Assembly: GCA_036522155.1 (NCBI GenBank)
Contig: DATDGI010000402.1
Span: 1 to 21,330, forward strand
From: UBA9676 sp036522155
Lineage (GTDB): Bacteria > Actinomycetota > Actinomycetes > Streptosporangiales > Streptosporangiaceae
Direction: 5' to 3'
DNA length: 21,330 nucleotides
The stretch's first letter is position 1, and every line of letters begins with the position of its first letter. Below, piece by piece: positions 8,701 to 15,508 of this stretch. The notes beneath the pieces were generated by a model. The model worked only from the letters and a program-made list of their open reading frames with translations. It was not told the DNA's origin and made no database searches. The position numbers were made by a program, and so were the translations under genes.

Positions 8701-9797
8701 GCCGGCTCCGGGCCTGGGCCGGCCAGCGGGGCCACCGGGTCCGGATGCACCCAGCCGGCCAGCGCGGGCAGCGGGCCGGCCAGGTCCCGCCCGAAGTCGG
8801 CGCTGGCCGGGCCGGCCGGAGCCGGGCCGGCGGCCCGGAAGCCGGCCCCGGCCAGCGCGAGCCGCAGCGGCACGTTCCGCTCGTCGATCGTGCACGGCAC
8901 CCGCAGCGTCCGCGCACCGCGGCTGGCGGCCCGCCGGGTGAGCCAGGCCAGCAGGGCCTCGGCCACCCCCCGGCCCATCGCCCGGCACGACATCATCAGC
9001 AGCCGGACGGTCCAGGCCATCGGATCATCGCGGGCCACGACGCAGCCGCCGACCAGGCCGTCGTCGCCGAAGCTGTCCCGCAGCCGCACCGTGAGCAGGT
9101 CGGTGGCCGGGTCGGCGAGCAGCCCGGCGAACCAGCCGGGCGCCGTCTCCCCCGCGGGCCACGCCGATCCCGCCGCCGAGTTGAACTGGCGGGTCCGCAC
9201 CGCCAGTTCCTGCAGCCGCGGCAGGTCGGCGGGGACCGCCCGGGCGATGGTGACGTCGGTGCCGACCGAGCGGAGGAACTCGTCGCGGGTGCCGCCGAAC
9301 GTCCGCTGGGCCGCCTGCCGCCGCTGGCGCTCGGCGTAGAGCTGGCCGCGGCGGCGGGCCTCGGCGGTCACCACCGGCGGGCTGAACTCCGGCCACCCGG
9401 ACGCCTCGGCGGCTTCGGCCGGCGTCAGCACCATCACCTGCGGCAGCGCGGCCGCGACCTCGGCCCGCTCGACCGGGTCGTCGTCCACGAAGGCCAGGGT
9501 GTCCACCCCGATGCCGAGCGCGGACGCGATCCGGGCCAGGGCGTCGGACTTGCGCCCCCAGCCGCACTCGGCCGCGGCGAACTCCCAGCCGGTGACGGCG
9601 GCCGTGTGCTCGGCGGCGGCGGGCGGGTTCTTACTGGCCAGGGCCTGCAGGATGCCCCGCCCGCCGAGTTCGGCCAGCACGCCGGCCAGGACCGGGTCGG
9701 CGGGGGGCGGCCGGTCCCCCGCCTCCAGGTACACCCCGGCGAGCAGGGTGTTGTCGATGTCCCAGACCACGCACTTGACCGGGCCGGGCCCGCTCAT
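8697..9797 (-). CDS. FkbH-like HAD-family enzyme (glyceryl-ACP forming type) with GNAT-like C-terminus
   Basis: The protein has 366 residues. The N-terminal HAD domain carries motif I VVWDIDNTL (10-18; D13 and D15), a serine in ALASKN (52-57), the motif III lysine K83 in WGRKSDA, and motif IV FVDDDPVER (103-111). About 175-325 resembles the GNAT-like region of FkbH proteins, including RTRQFNSAAG (201-210). Characterised FkbH proteins dephosphorylate 1,3-bisphosphoglycerate and load the glyceryl group on an ACP. The adjacent ACP fits that role. The FkbG, FkbI and FkbK partners that turn glyceryl-ACP into methoxymalonyl-ACP are absent, so the unit may be used as glyceryl. Its start overlaps the upstream stop (ATGA). 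The open frame extends upstream of 9797, but that part is a shadow of the bpsA-like gene. Confidence 0.88.
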   Translation of the reverse strand: MSGPGPVKCVVWDIDNTLLAGVYLEAGDRPPPADPVLAGVLAELGGRGILQALASKNPPAAAEHTAAVTGWEFAAAECGWGRKSDALARIASALGIGVDTLAFVDDDPVERAEVAAALPQVMVLTPAEAAEASGWPEFSPPVVTAEARRRGQLYAERQRRQAAQRTFGGTRDEFLRSVGTDVTIARAVPADLPRLQELAVRTRQFNSAAGSAWPAGETAPGWFAGLLADPATDLLTVRLRDSFGDDGLVGGCVVARDDPMAWTVRLLMMSCRAMGRGVAEALLAWLTRRAASRGARTLRVPCTIDERNVPLRLALAGAGFRAAGPAPAGPASADFGRDLAGPLPALAGWVHPDPVAPLAGPGPEPA

Positions 9798-11491
9798 GCC
9801 GGTGCCCCAGGCCGGCGTCGTTCCATCGACAGGTGGGTGGCGCCGAAGCCGTGCTTGCGGTATAGCGCGCGCATGCCCAGGTTGCTGGCGTGCACCTTGC
9901 CCGCCAGGTGCTGAAATCCGGCCGCGTCCGCGGCCGCCAGCACCGCCTGCATGAGCAGCTCGGCGATGGCGCTGCGATCGGGCACGTCGGCGGTGGCGAG
10001 CGAGCGGAAGTTGCCGTACCGGGCGCCGGTGAGCGAGTTGGTGCGGCCGGACAGCCAGGCCCAGCCGACCGGGGCCGTCCCCTCCCCCGCAGCCACCGCC
10101 ACGAGGGTCACCTCGCCCGCCCGGCCCAGCGCCGCCGCCACCCGGTTGCGGTGCAGCAGCCGGTCCTCGACGGCGTCGTCGCCGAACGATACCCGGGCGA
10201 TCTCGATCTCGAACCCGGCGATGGTGTCCAGGTCGGCCTCGGTGGCGGGCCGGATGTCGTAGCCGGCTGGCCCGGCGGCCGGGGCGCGGCCGGCCGCGGG
10301 AGCACCACCGGCCGCGCGGGCGCTGCTCAGCGGCATGGGCCGCAGCACGGTGCCGTGGCAGTGCGGGCAGCCGGCCGCCTTCAGCAGGGCGATCGTCGCC
10401 CATTGGGCTCCGGGCCCGACCTCGTACACCGCACCGCAGCCGGCGCAGCGATACGGCCGGGTGGCGGTGGCCCGCGTGTCGGCGGTGTACAGCGGGCCCG
10501 GGTAGGGCCCGGTGATGACCGGCCGGGTCTGGCTGGTGCTGCGCAGGTGGTAGAGGTGGCTGGTGCCGGCCAGGATGCCCGCGCCGGCGTAGGAGTTGAA
10601 CCCCGGTGTCAGCGACCGCACGGTCAGGCCCAGTTCGGCGATGAGCCGCTGGATGTCGAGCGTCTGCTGTGGCCGCCGGGCGCCGAACGAGAAGAACACG
10701 TGCCGCCCGGCCCCCGCCGCCAGCGCCGATACCGCGCGGGACAGGAACAGTTCTGCCCCGGCCACGGTGTAGGGCGGGTCGGTGCAGGCCACGTCGAAAC
10801 CGGCCGCCAGGCCGGCCGGCAGCGGCTGCCGCAGGTCGTGCTCGACCAGCTCCGCCGGCACCGGGCTGGCGGCCACCGGGCCGGCCAGGTAGCTCAGCAG
10901 GTCGGGGTCGCAGTCCAGCACCACCAGCCGGGCGGGCCGGCCGGCGGCGGGCAGCGCGGCGAAGGCCGTAATGGCCAGGCAGATCAGGTCGTCGTCGCCG
11001 AGCAGGATCACCCGCTGCCCGGCCAGCGCACCCGCCTCCTGCATCCGCAGCACCCGGCGGAGCTTGGTGTCCACCGTGCAGTGGGTCTGGTCGAGATCCA
11101 GTTTCGCGCCGGGGGCCGCCGCCGCCAGCCGTTCCAGCTCCGCCCGGAGTGGGGCGGCCTCGGGCGGGATGGTCACCCCCCGGCCGCCGCAGGCCGGGCA
11201 CTCCCCGCTCAGGGCGGCCTCGCCGGCGGGGCTACCGGCAGCCGTGGCCAGCCCGGCCCGGCCGGCCGCGGTCAGCCGGACCGGCCGGGCCCGGTCCACC
11301 ACGCCGCGCTTGCGCAGCTCGTTGCAGATCGCGGCGGCGATGGGGACCGGCAGCTCGGCCAGCCGGCCCACCTCGCGGGTCGGTACCGGCTCGTGGTGCG
11401 CGATGACCCGCAGCACGTCCCTGACCCCGGCCGGCCCCTCGGCCAGCCCGACTGCCGAGGCGACCTCGGCGGCTATGACATCAACGTCCAT
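9794..11491 (-). CDS. bpsA: Branched-chain polyamine synthase (BpsA family) fused to zinc ribbon and GNAT acetyltransferase
   Basis: The protein has 565 residues. About 1-85 is a winged-helix region, followed by CPAC (98-101). The Rossmann aminopropyltransferase core covers about 125-318, with DLDQTHCTVDT (132-142), ILLGDDDL (162-169), D193 in VVLDCDPDLL, and TDPPYT (237-242) followed by the ELFLSRA segment. This pattern is that of N4-bis(aminopropyl)spermidine synthase, which transfers aminopropyl groups from decarboxylated AdoMet. Residues 349-378 form a C-x2-C...C-x2-C zinc ribbon. An Ala/Pro/Gly linker (385-410) leads to a GNAT domain (411-560, with HASNLGMRALYRKHGF). The BpsA-GNAT fusion suggests aminopropylation followed by acylation of a polyamine. 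It is the first gene of the run, and its product's gene neighbour speD would provide the aminopropyl donor. The exact amine substrate is unknown. The ribosome-binding site is weak. Confidence 0.85.
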   Translation of the reverse strand: MDVDVIAAEVASAVGLAEGPAGVRDVLRVIAHHEPVPTREVGRLAELPVPIAAAICNELRKRGVVDRARPVRLTAAGRAGLATAAGSPAGEAALSGECPACGGRGVTIPPEAAPLRAELERLAAAAPGAKLDLDQTHCTVDTKLRRVLRMQEAGALAGQRVILLGDDDLICLAITAFAALPAAGRPARLVVLDCDPDLLSYLAGPVAASPVPAELVEHDLRQPLPAGLAAGFDVACTDPPYTVAGAELFLSRAVSALAAGAGRHVFFSFGARRPQQTLDIQRLIAELGLTVRSLTPGFNSYAGAGILAGTSHLYHLRSTSQTRPVITGPYPGPLYTADTRATATRPYRCAGCGAVYEVGPGAQWATIALLKAAGCPHCHGTVLRPMPLSSARAAGGAPAAGRAPAAGPAGYDIRPATEADLDTIAGFEIEIARVSFGDDAVEDRLLHRNRVAAALGRAGEVTLVAVAAGEGTAPVGWAWLSGRTNSLTGARYGNFRSLATADVPDRSAIAELLMQAVLAAADAAGFQHLAGKVHASNLGMRALYRKHGFGATHLSMERRRPGAPA

Positions 11492-11530
11492 CTGGCGTTC
11501 TCTGGCTCCCGGCCACCGCGGGCGGTGCGC

Positions 11531-11545
11531 TATCCTCCCACATCA
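11531..11545 (+). promoter_or_regulatory. Candidate -10 for a leaderless speD transcript
   Basis: TATCCT at 11531-11536 matches the actinobacterial TANNNT -10 pattern and lies eight bases before the speD ATG. No Shine-Dalgarno sequence lies in front of this ATG, so transcription may begin at or next to the start codon. I see no convincing -35. The whole 53 bp between bpsA and speD must hold both divergent promoters. Confidence 0.4.
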
Positions 11546-11940
11546 TGCCAGCTAAGAGCCTGCCCGGCGGCCAGCCGCCAGTGGCGGGCAAGCTGCTGGC
11601 CGTGGTCGATGCGGCGCTCACCCCCGCTTCCCCGGTCACCGACATCGGGGAGCTGACCGCGCTGGCCAGCGCAGCCGTCCGGGCCGGCCAGGGGCATGTG
11701 CTCGGCACCAGTCACGCCGTGTTCCCGAACGGCGCGGTGACGCTGGTGCTTATCCTGGCCGAGTCGCATCTGGCCATCCACACCTGGCCGGAGCAGAAAC
11801 TGATCGCGATCGACCTGTTCAGCTGCGGGTCGATCGACGCCGAGCGGGTGATCGGCGAGCTCGCCCGGCGGCTGCGGCTTGACGAGGTCCAGCTGCGGTG
11901 GCTGGAGCGCGGCACGGTGGCTGTCACACCCCGGCGTTAG
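11545..11940 (+). CDS. speD: S-adenosylmethionine decarboxylase proenzyme family (SpeD, short prokaryotic class)
   Basis: The protein has 131 residues, the usual size of the short bacterial/archaeal class. AESHLAIHTWPE (72-83) is the self-cleavage site: E73-S74 is cut and S74 becomes the pyruvoyl cofactor. H79 and C94 (FSCG) match the catalytic histidine and cysteine of this class. AdoMet decarboxylation gives the aminopropyl donor used by BpsA-type enzymes, and the divergent gene 53 bp away is such an enzyme. The first 30 residues are unusual: the family's typical G-x-H...GC strand reads GKLLAVVDAAL. Some SpeD homologues are known to have become arginine or ornithine decarboxylases, so substrate assignment rests mainly on the neighbour. 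No Shine-Dalgarno is seen at the ATG. Confidence 0.88.
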   Translation: MPAKSLPGGQPPVAGKLLAVVDAALTPASPVTDIGELTALASAAVRAGQGHVLGTSHAVFPNGAVTLVLILAESHLAIHTWPEQKLIAIDLFSCGSIDAERVIGELARRLRLDEVQLRWLERGTVAVTPRR

Positions 11941-11949
11941 GTTCGCCGG
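11931..11949 (+). terminator. Hairpin across the speD stop codon
   Basis: CCGGCG (11931-11936) and CGCCGG (11944-11949) are perfect inverted arms around a seven-base loop that contains the TAG stop. There is no U-tract. It could weaken transcription between speD and the next gene, or it may be chance in GC-rich DNA. Confidence 0.3.
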
Positions 11950-12003
11950 CACCGCGACGCCAGCCGCCCAGCCCGGCCGAGCAGCTTGACATAGGAGAAA
12001 GCC

Positions 12004-12381
12004 ATGAGTAATGCGCACGAGATCGTGGCCGCCTACTGGGCGGCGGCGGAGGCCAGGGACTGGGACACCTTTGCCGGGCTGGTCAGTGCACAGGTCGTGT
12101 ACCAGGCTCCGCAGTCCCGCGAGGAGGTCACCGGCCGGGACGCCTATCTCCGCTTCAACGCCGAGGGCTTTCCCGGCGAATGGCACATCGCGGTGGAGCG
12201 GATCGTCGGCGAGGGCCGGCAGGCCGCGAGCCTGATCCGGTTCAGCGACGCCAGCGGCACCCAGCCCGGGCTGTGTTTCTTCGAGCTGGACGGCGATGGG
12301 CTGATCGGCCGGATCACCGACTTCTGGCCCGAGCCCTACGAGCCGCCGGCCAGCCGGGCGCACCTGACCGTTCGTTACTGA
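12004..12381 (+). CDS. NTF2-like / SnoaL-like domain protein
   Basis: The protein has 125 residues. AGGAG lies six bases before the ATG. The pattern is that of the NTF2-like cone fold: an N-terminal helix with VAAYWAAAEARDW (8-20), a loop with VVYQAPQSREEVTGRDAYLRF, and several beta strands ending in GLIGRITDFWPEPYEPP (99-115). Members act as small cyclases, isomerases, hydrolases or ligand carriers, and no catalytic residues can be assigned here. It follows speD by 63 bp on the same strand and may belong to the polyamine pathway. Its last seven bases overlap the 3' end of convergent egtD (12375-12381). There is no signal peptide, so it should be cytoplasmic. Confidence 0.8.
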   Translation: MSNAHEIVAAYWAAAEARDWDTFAGLVSAQVVYQAPQSREEVTGRDAYLRFNAEGFPGEWHIAVERIVGEGRQAASLIRFSDASGTQPGLCFFELDGDGLIGRITDFWPEPYEPPASRAHLTVRY

Positions 12382-13355
12382 CCCGGCGCGGGGACCGACA
12401 GCGACAGCCCGAACTGGCCGCCGGTGTCGGTCCACCAGTCCCGCATGGAGAAGCCGCCCGCGGCCAGCTCGGCGGCCACCCCGTCCCGGCGGAACTTGGC
12501 GGACACCTCGGTCCGCATCTCTTCCCCGGCGGCGAACTCCACCGTGAGCCCGATCGATGGCAGGGTGACCGCCTGCCGCTCGGCCGAGCGCAGCCGCATC
12601 TCTATCCATTCGTGGCCGGCGTCCCAGAGCGCGACGTGGTCGAACGCGTCAAGCTCGAAGTTCGCGCCGAGCTGGGTGTTCAGCACGGCCAGCATGTTCT
12701 TGTTGAAGGCGGCGGTGACCCCGGCCGGGTCGTCGTAGGCCAGCTGCAGCACGTCCGGGTCCTTGACCAGGTCGGTGCCGAGCAGCAGCGCGTCGCCCGG
12801 GTGCAGCCGCGCCCGCACCGAGGCCAGGAACCCGGCCCGCTGCGCGGGCAGCAGATTGCCGATGGTGCTGCCGAGGAACGCGACCAGCCGCGGCCCGGGG
12901 TCATCCGGCAGCCCCAGATGCTCCTCGAAGTCGGATACCACCGCCTGCACGGACAGGCCCGGGTAGCTGGCCAGCACCCGGTCGGCCGCCCCTATCAGCG
13001 CCTTCTCGCTGACGTCGACGGGTACGAAGCCGCGCAAGGTGCCGCCGTCGCGCAGCGCGTCCAGCAGCAGCCGGGTCTTGTCGGCCGCGCCCGCGCCCAG
13101 TTCGACCAGGGTCGCGGCCCGGGTGGTGGCGGCGATCTGACCGGCCACCGCGGCCAGGATGGACCGCTCGGCGCGGGTCGGGTAGTACTCCTCCAGCTGG
13201 GTGATCTTTTCGAACAGCTCACTGCCGTGCTCGTCATACAGCCACTTGGGGGGCAGCGTCTTCGGCGACGCGGTCAGGCCGGCCCGGGCATCCGCACGCA
13301 GGGCGCGGGCCAGGTAGCCCGGCGGGAGACAGCGTTCCACGCGCAGTGGCGTCAT
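12375..13355 (-). CDS. egtD: L-histidine N-alpha-methyltransferase EgtD
   Basis: The protein has 326 residues, close to the mycobacterial enzyme. It trimethylates histidine with three AdoMet to give hercynine, the first committed ergothioneine intermediate. The AdoMet motif VELGAGAADKT (84-94) is clear. The residues I recall as histidine-binding in M. smegmatis EgtD appear conserved with an offset of one: Y57 in EEYYPTRAE, N167 in GSTIGN, Y207 in LAYDDP, and E283 and S285 in RTEVSAKF. Its ATG overlaps the egtC stop (ATGA). It is the last gene of the egtABCD block and overlaps the convergent NTF2-like gene by seven bases. Confidence 0.96.
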   Translation of the reverse strand: MTPLRVERCLPPGYLARALRADARAGLTASPKTLPPKWLYDEHGSELFEKITQLEEYYPTRAERSILAAVAGQIAATTRAATLVELGAGAADKTRLLLDALRDGGTLRGFVPVDVSEKALIGAADRVLASYPGLSVQAVVSDFEEHLGLPDDPGPRLVAFLGSTIGNLLPAQRAGFLASVRARLHPGDALLLGTDLVKDPDVLQLAYDDPAGVTAAFNKNMLAVLNTQLGANFELDAFDHVALWDAGHEWIEMRLRSAERQAVTLPSIGLTVEFAAGEEMRTEVSAKFRRDGVAAELAAGGFSMRDWWTDTGGQFGLSLSVPAPGQ

Positions 13356-14140
13356 CGCGGGGAGGTCCTTTCCTTGTCTTCGGCTGCGCCCGCCGCCACC
13401 GGTGGCAGGGGCCGTACCTCGACGGCGCCGGGCACCGCCGTGAGCACGCTGTTGTCGGGCACGTCGGCCCAGCCCGGCCCGTCGTCACCGGGCTCGGACG
13501 CCACCACCACGGCCGGCCCGCTGGCCCGGTAGCAGAGGGTGTCACCGGCGGCGGTCGCCGCGATCACCTCGCCGTCGGTGAGCAGGAAGTTGAACCGGCC
13601 GGTGACACCATGCCCGCGCAGGTCGCCGATGACCCCGGCCAGCGCGGCGGCGGCCGTCTCGCCCGCCCGCAGCCGGGCCGCCGCCAGCGCCCACGCCAGC
13701 GCCGAGTCGCACCGTGCCTCGAGCACCAGCAGGTCCGCGGGCGGAAGGCCAGCGGCCAGCCCGGCGGTGGCCCCGGGCCAGCCGTCCAGCCGGCCGTTGT
13801 GGCTGAACAGCCAGCGGCCGGCGGTGTAGGGGGCGGCGGCGGCCGCGCCGGTGTCGGTGCCGGCCGTGGCCGAGCGGACGGCGGCCAGCAGGGCCCGGGT
13901 GCGGGTGACCCGGGCCAGGTCGGCCAGGGCGGGATCGGCCCAGATCGGCCCGGCCCGCCGGTACCGGGCAGGCACCGGGTCGCCGTCGGCGTACCAGCCG
14001 ACGCCGAACCCGTCCACGTTCATGGTCCCGTGCCGCTGGCGCCGTGGCGCCCAGGCCTGCCGGGCCAGGCCGGAGAGCGGCCCGAAGACCAGCGACCCGA
14101 TGGTGGCAGGCGGCCCGAGGTAGGCGAGATGGCGGCACAT
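13352..14140 (-). CDS. egtC: Gamma-glutamyl-hercynylcysteine sulfoxide amidohydrolase EgtC
   Basis: The protein has 262 residues. It is a class II glutamine-amidotransferase-fold hydrolase that removes glutamate from gamma-glutamyl-hercynylcysteine sulfoxide. The N-terminus MCRHLAYLG exposes C2 as catalytic nucleophile once methionine is removed. NVDGFGVGWY (41-50) and the later FSHNGRLDGW segment are the typical class II motifs. Translation starts nine bases after the egtB stop, and the stop overlaps egtD (ATGA), so the order egtB-egtC-egtD is tightly coupled. Confidence 0.95.
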   Translation of the reverse strand: MCRHLAYLGPPATIGSLVFGPLSGLARQAWAPRRQRHGTMNVDGFGVGWYADGDPVPARYRRAGPIWADPALADLARVTRTRALLAAVRSATAGTDTGAAAAAPYTAGRWLFSHNGRLDGWPGATAGLAAGLPPADLLVLEARCDSALAWALAAARLRAGETAAAALAGVIGDLRGHGVTGRFNFLLTDGEVIAATAAGDTLCYRASGPAVVVASEPGDDGPGWADVPDNSVLTAVPGAVEVRPLPPVAAGAAEDKERTSPR

Positions 14141-14149
14141 CGGCCTGGT

Positions 14150-15508
14150 TCACCCGCTCCCGCCGCTGGCCGCCGGGGCGGCATCACGGGCGGTGCGGAA
14201 CCCGGCGAAGATCTGCCGCCGGATCGGGTAATCCCAGTTGCGGAACGTGCCCCGGCAGGCGACCGGGTCGACCGCGAACGAGCCGCCGCGCAGCACCTTG
14301 TACTCGTCGCCGAAGAAGACCTCGGAGTACTCCCGGTAGGGCCAGGCCCGGAAACCGGGGTAGGGCAGGAAATCGCTGGCCGTCCATTCCCACACGTCGC
14401 CGATGAGCTGGCGCGCCCCGGACGGCGCCGCACCCGCCGGGTAACTCCCCGCCAGGGCCGGCCGGAGGTGGCGCTGGCCCAGGTTGGCCTGGCCGGCGCC
14501 GGGCTCGCTGTCGCCCCATGGGTAACGCCGGGAGCGGCCGGTCACCGGGTCGAACCTGGCTGCTTTCTCCCACTCCGCCTCGGTCGGCAGCCGGCGGCCG
14601 GCCCAGGCCGCATACGCCTGCGCCTCGTACCAGCACACGTGCAGCACCGGCTCGCCGGGGGCCACCGGCTCGGTGACGCCGAACACCTCCCGCATCCAGC
14701 CACGGCCTTCCGGCTGCCAGTGGAGCGGCGCGATCAGCCCGGCCCGCTGCCGGTGCTGCCAGCCCGCCGGGCTCCACCACCGCAGGTCGCGGTAACCGCC
14801 GTCGGTGATGAACTGCTGGTACGCCGCGTTGGTGACCGGGGTGGTGTCGAGGTAGAAGGCGGGCACCTGCACCGTGTGCGCCGGGCGCTCGTTGTCCAGC
14901 GACCACGGCTCGGTGGAGGTGCCCATGGTGAAGGCGCCGCCGGGGACCAGCACCTCGGCGGGGAGCCGGGCGGCGTCCGGCGGGGCGGCCGGTGGCGGCG
15001 GGGCGGACAGGGCGGGGGCGCCAAGCCGCAGCTGGTGGGTGATGAGCATGGTCTCGTCATGCTGCTGCTCGTGCTGGGTGATCATCCCGAAGGCGAACCC
15101 CTGGTCGACCAGCGGCGCCCCGGCGAACCTGGCCGTCTCAAGCAGGTCGAGAACCCGCCCGCGAACCTCGGCGGCGTAGCGGCGCGCTTCCGGTGGCGGC
15201 AGCAGCGGCAGCGCCGGGCGCTGCGCCCGCGGGTGCTCGAACGCGTCGTAGAGCGGGTCGATCTCCGGATGCATCGGCTCCCGGCCGCCCACCTCCCGCA
15301 GCAGCCACAGCTCCTCCTGGTTGGCGATGTGCGCGAGGTCCCACACCAGCGGCGACATCAGCGGCGAGTGCTGGCGGATCAGTTCCGCGTCGTCCACGCA
15401 GCCGGTGAGCAGTTCGGTTCGCTGGCGTGCGCTGATCAGGCGCTGGGCGATCCGCTCCCGCATGTGCTCGGCGGGCAGCCCGGTGGCCGGGTCAGGTCGC
15501 AGTGTCAT
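14150..15508 (-). CDS. egtB: Hercynine oxygenase EgtB
   Basis: The protein has 452 residues. This non-haem iron enzyme joins hercynine to gamma-glutamylcysteine with oxygen to form the sulfoxide. The N-terminal DinB-like domain provides the three-histidine iron site: H60 in WDLAHIANQEE, and H146 and H150 in QHEQQHDETM. The C-terminal formylglycine-generating-enzyme-like domain spans about 185-445, with GGAFTMGTS, RLPTEAEWEKAAR, GDVWEWTASDF and LRGGSF. The ATG at 15508 is preferred over the one at 15514 because GGAGGA then lies six bases upstream and the ATG overlaps the egtA stop (ATGA). Confidence 0.96.
   Translation of the reverse strand: MTLRPDPATGLPAEHMRERIAQRLISARQRTELLTGCVDDAELIRQHSPLMSPLVWDLAHIANQEELWLLREVGGREPMHPEIDPLYDAFEHPRAQRPALPLLPPPEARRYAAEVRGRVLDLLETARFAGAPLVDQGFAFGMITQHEQQHDETMLITHQLRLGAPALSAPPPPAAPPDAARLPAEVLVPGGAFTMGTSTEPWSLDNERPAHTVQVPAFYLDTTPVTNAAYQQFITDGGYRDLRWWSPAGWQHRQRAGLIAPLHWQPEGRGWMREVFGVTEPVAPGEPVLHVCWYEAQAYAAWAGRRLPTEAEWEKAARFDPVTGRSRRYPWGDSEPGAGQANLGQRHLRPALAGSYPAGAAPSGARQLIGDVWEWTASDFLPYPGFRAWPYREYSEVFFGDEYKVLRGGSFAVDPVACRGTFRNWDYPIRRQIFAGFRTARDAAPAASGGSG

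Noticed and set aside
9798..11201. N-terminal extension of the fkbH-like frame
   Set aside because: It overlaps bpsA in another frame, is Arg/Gly/Pro-rich and lacks domains. The real start is the ATGA overlap at 9797.
9890..11656. 588-codon open frame on the plus strand opposite bpsA
   Set aside because: Its product is low-complexity Gly/Arg/Pro/His-rich with no domain, and the opposite strand encodes a clear enzyme. It is a shadow of high-GC codon bias.
11986..11991. TTGACA hexamer before the NTF2-like gene
   Set aside because: A perfect -35 hexamer, but it lies only 12 bases before the ATG and overlaps the ribosome-binding region, leaving no room for a -10 and start.
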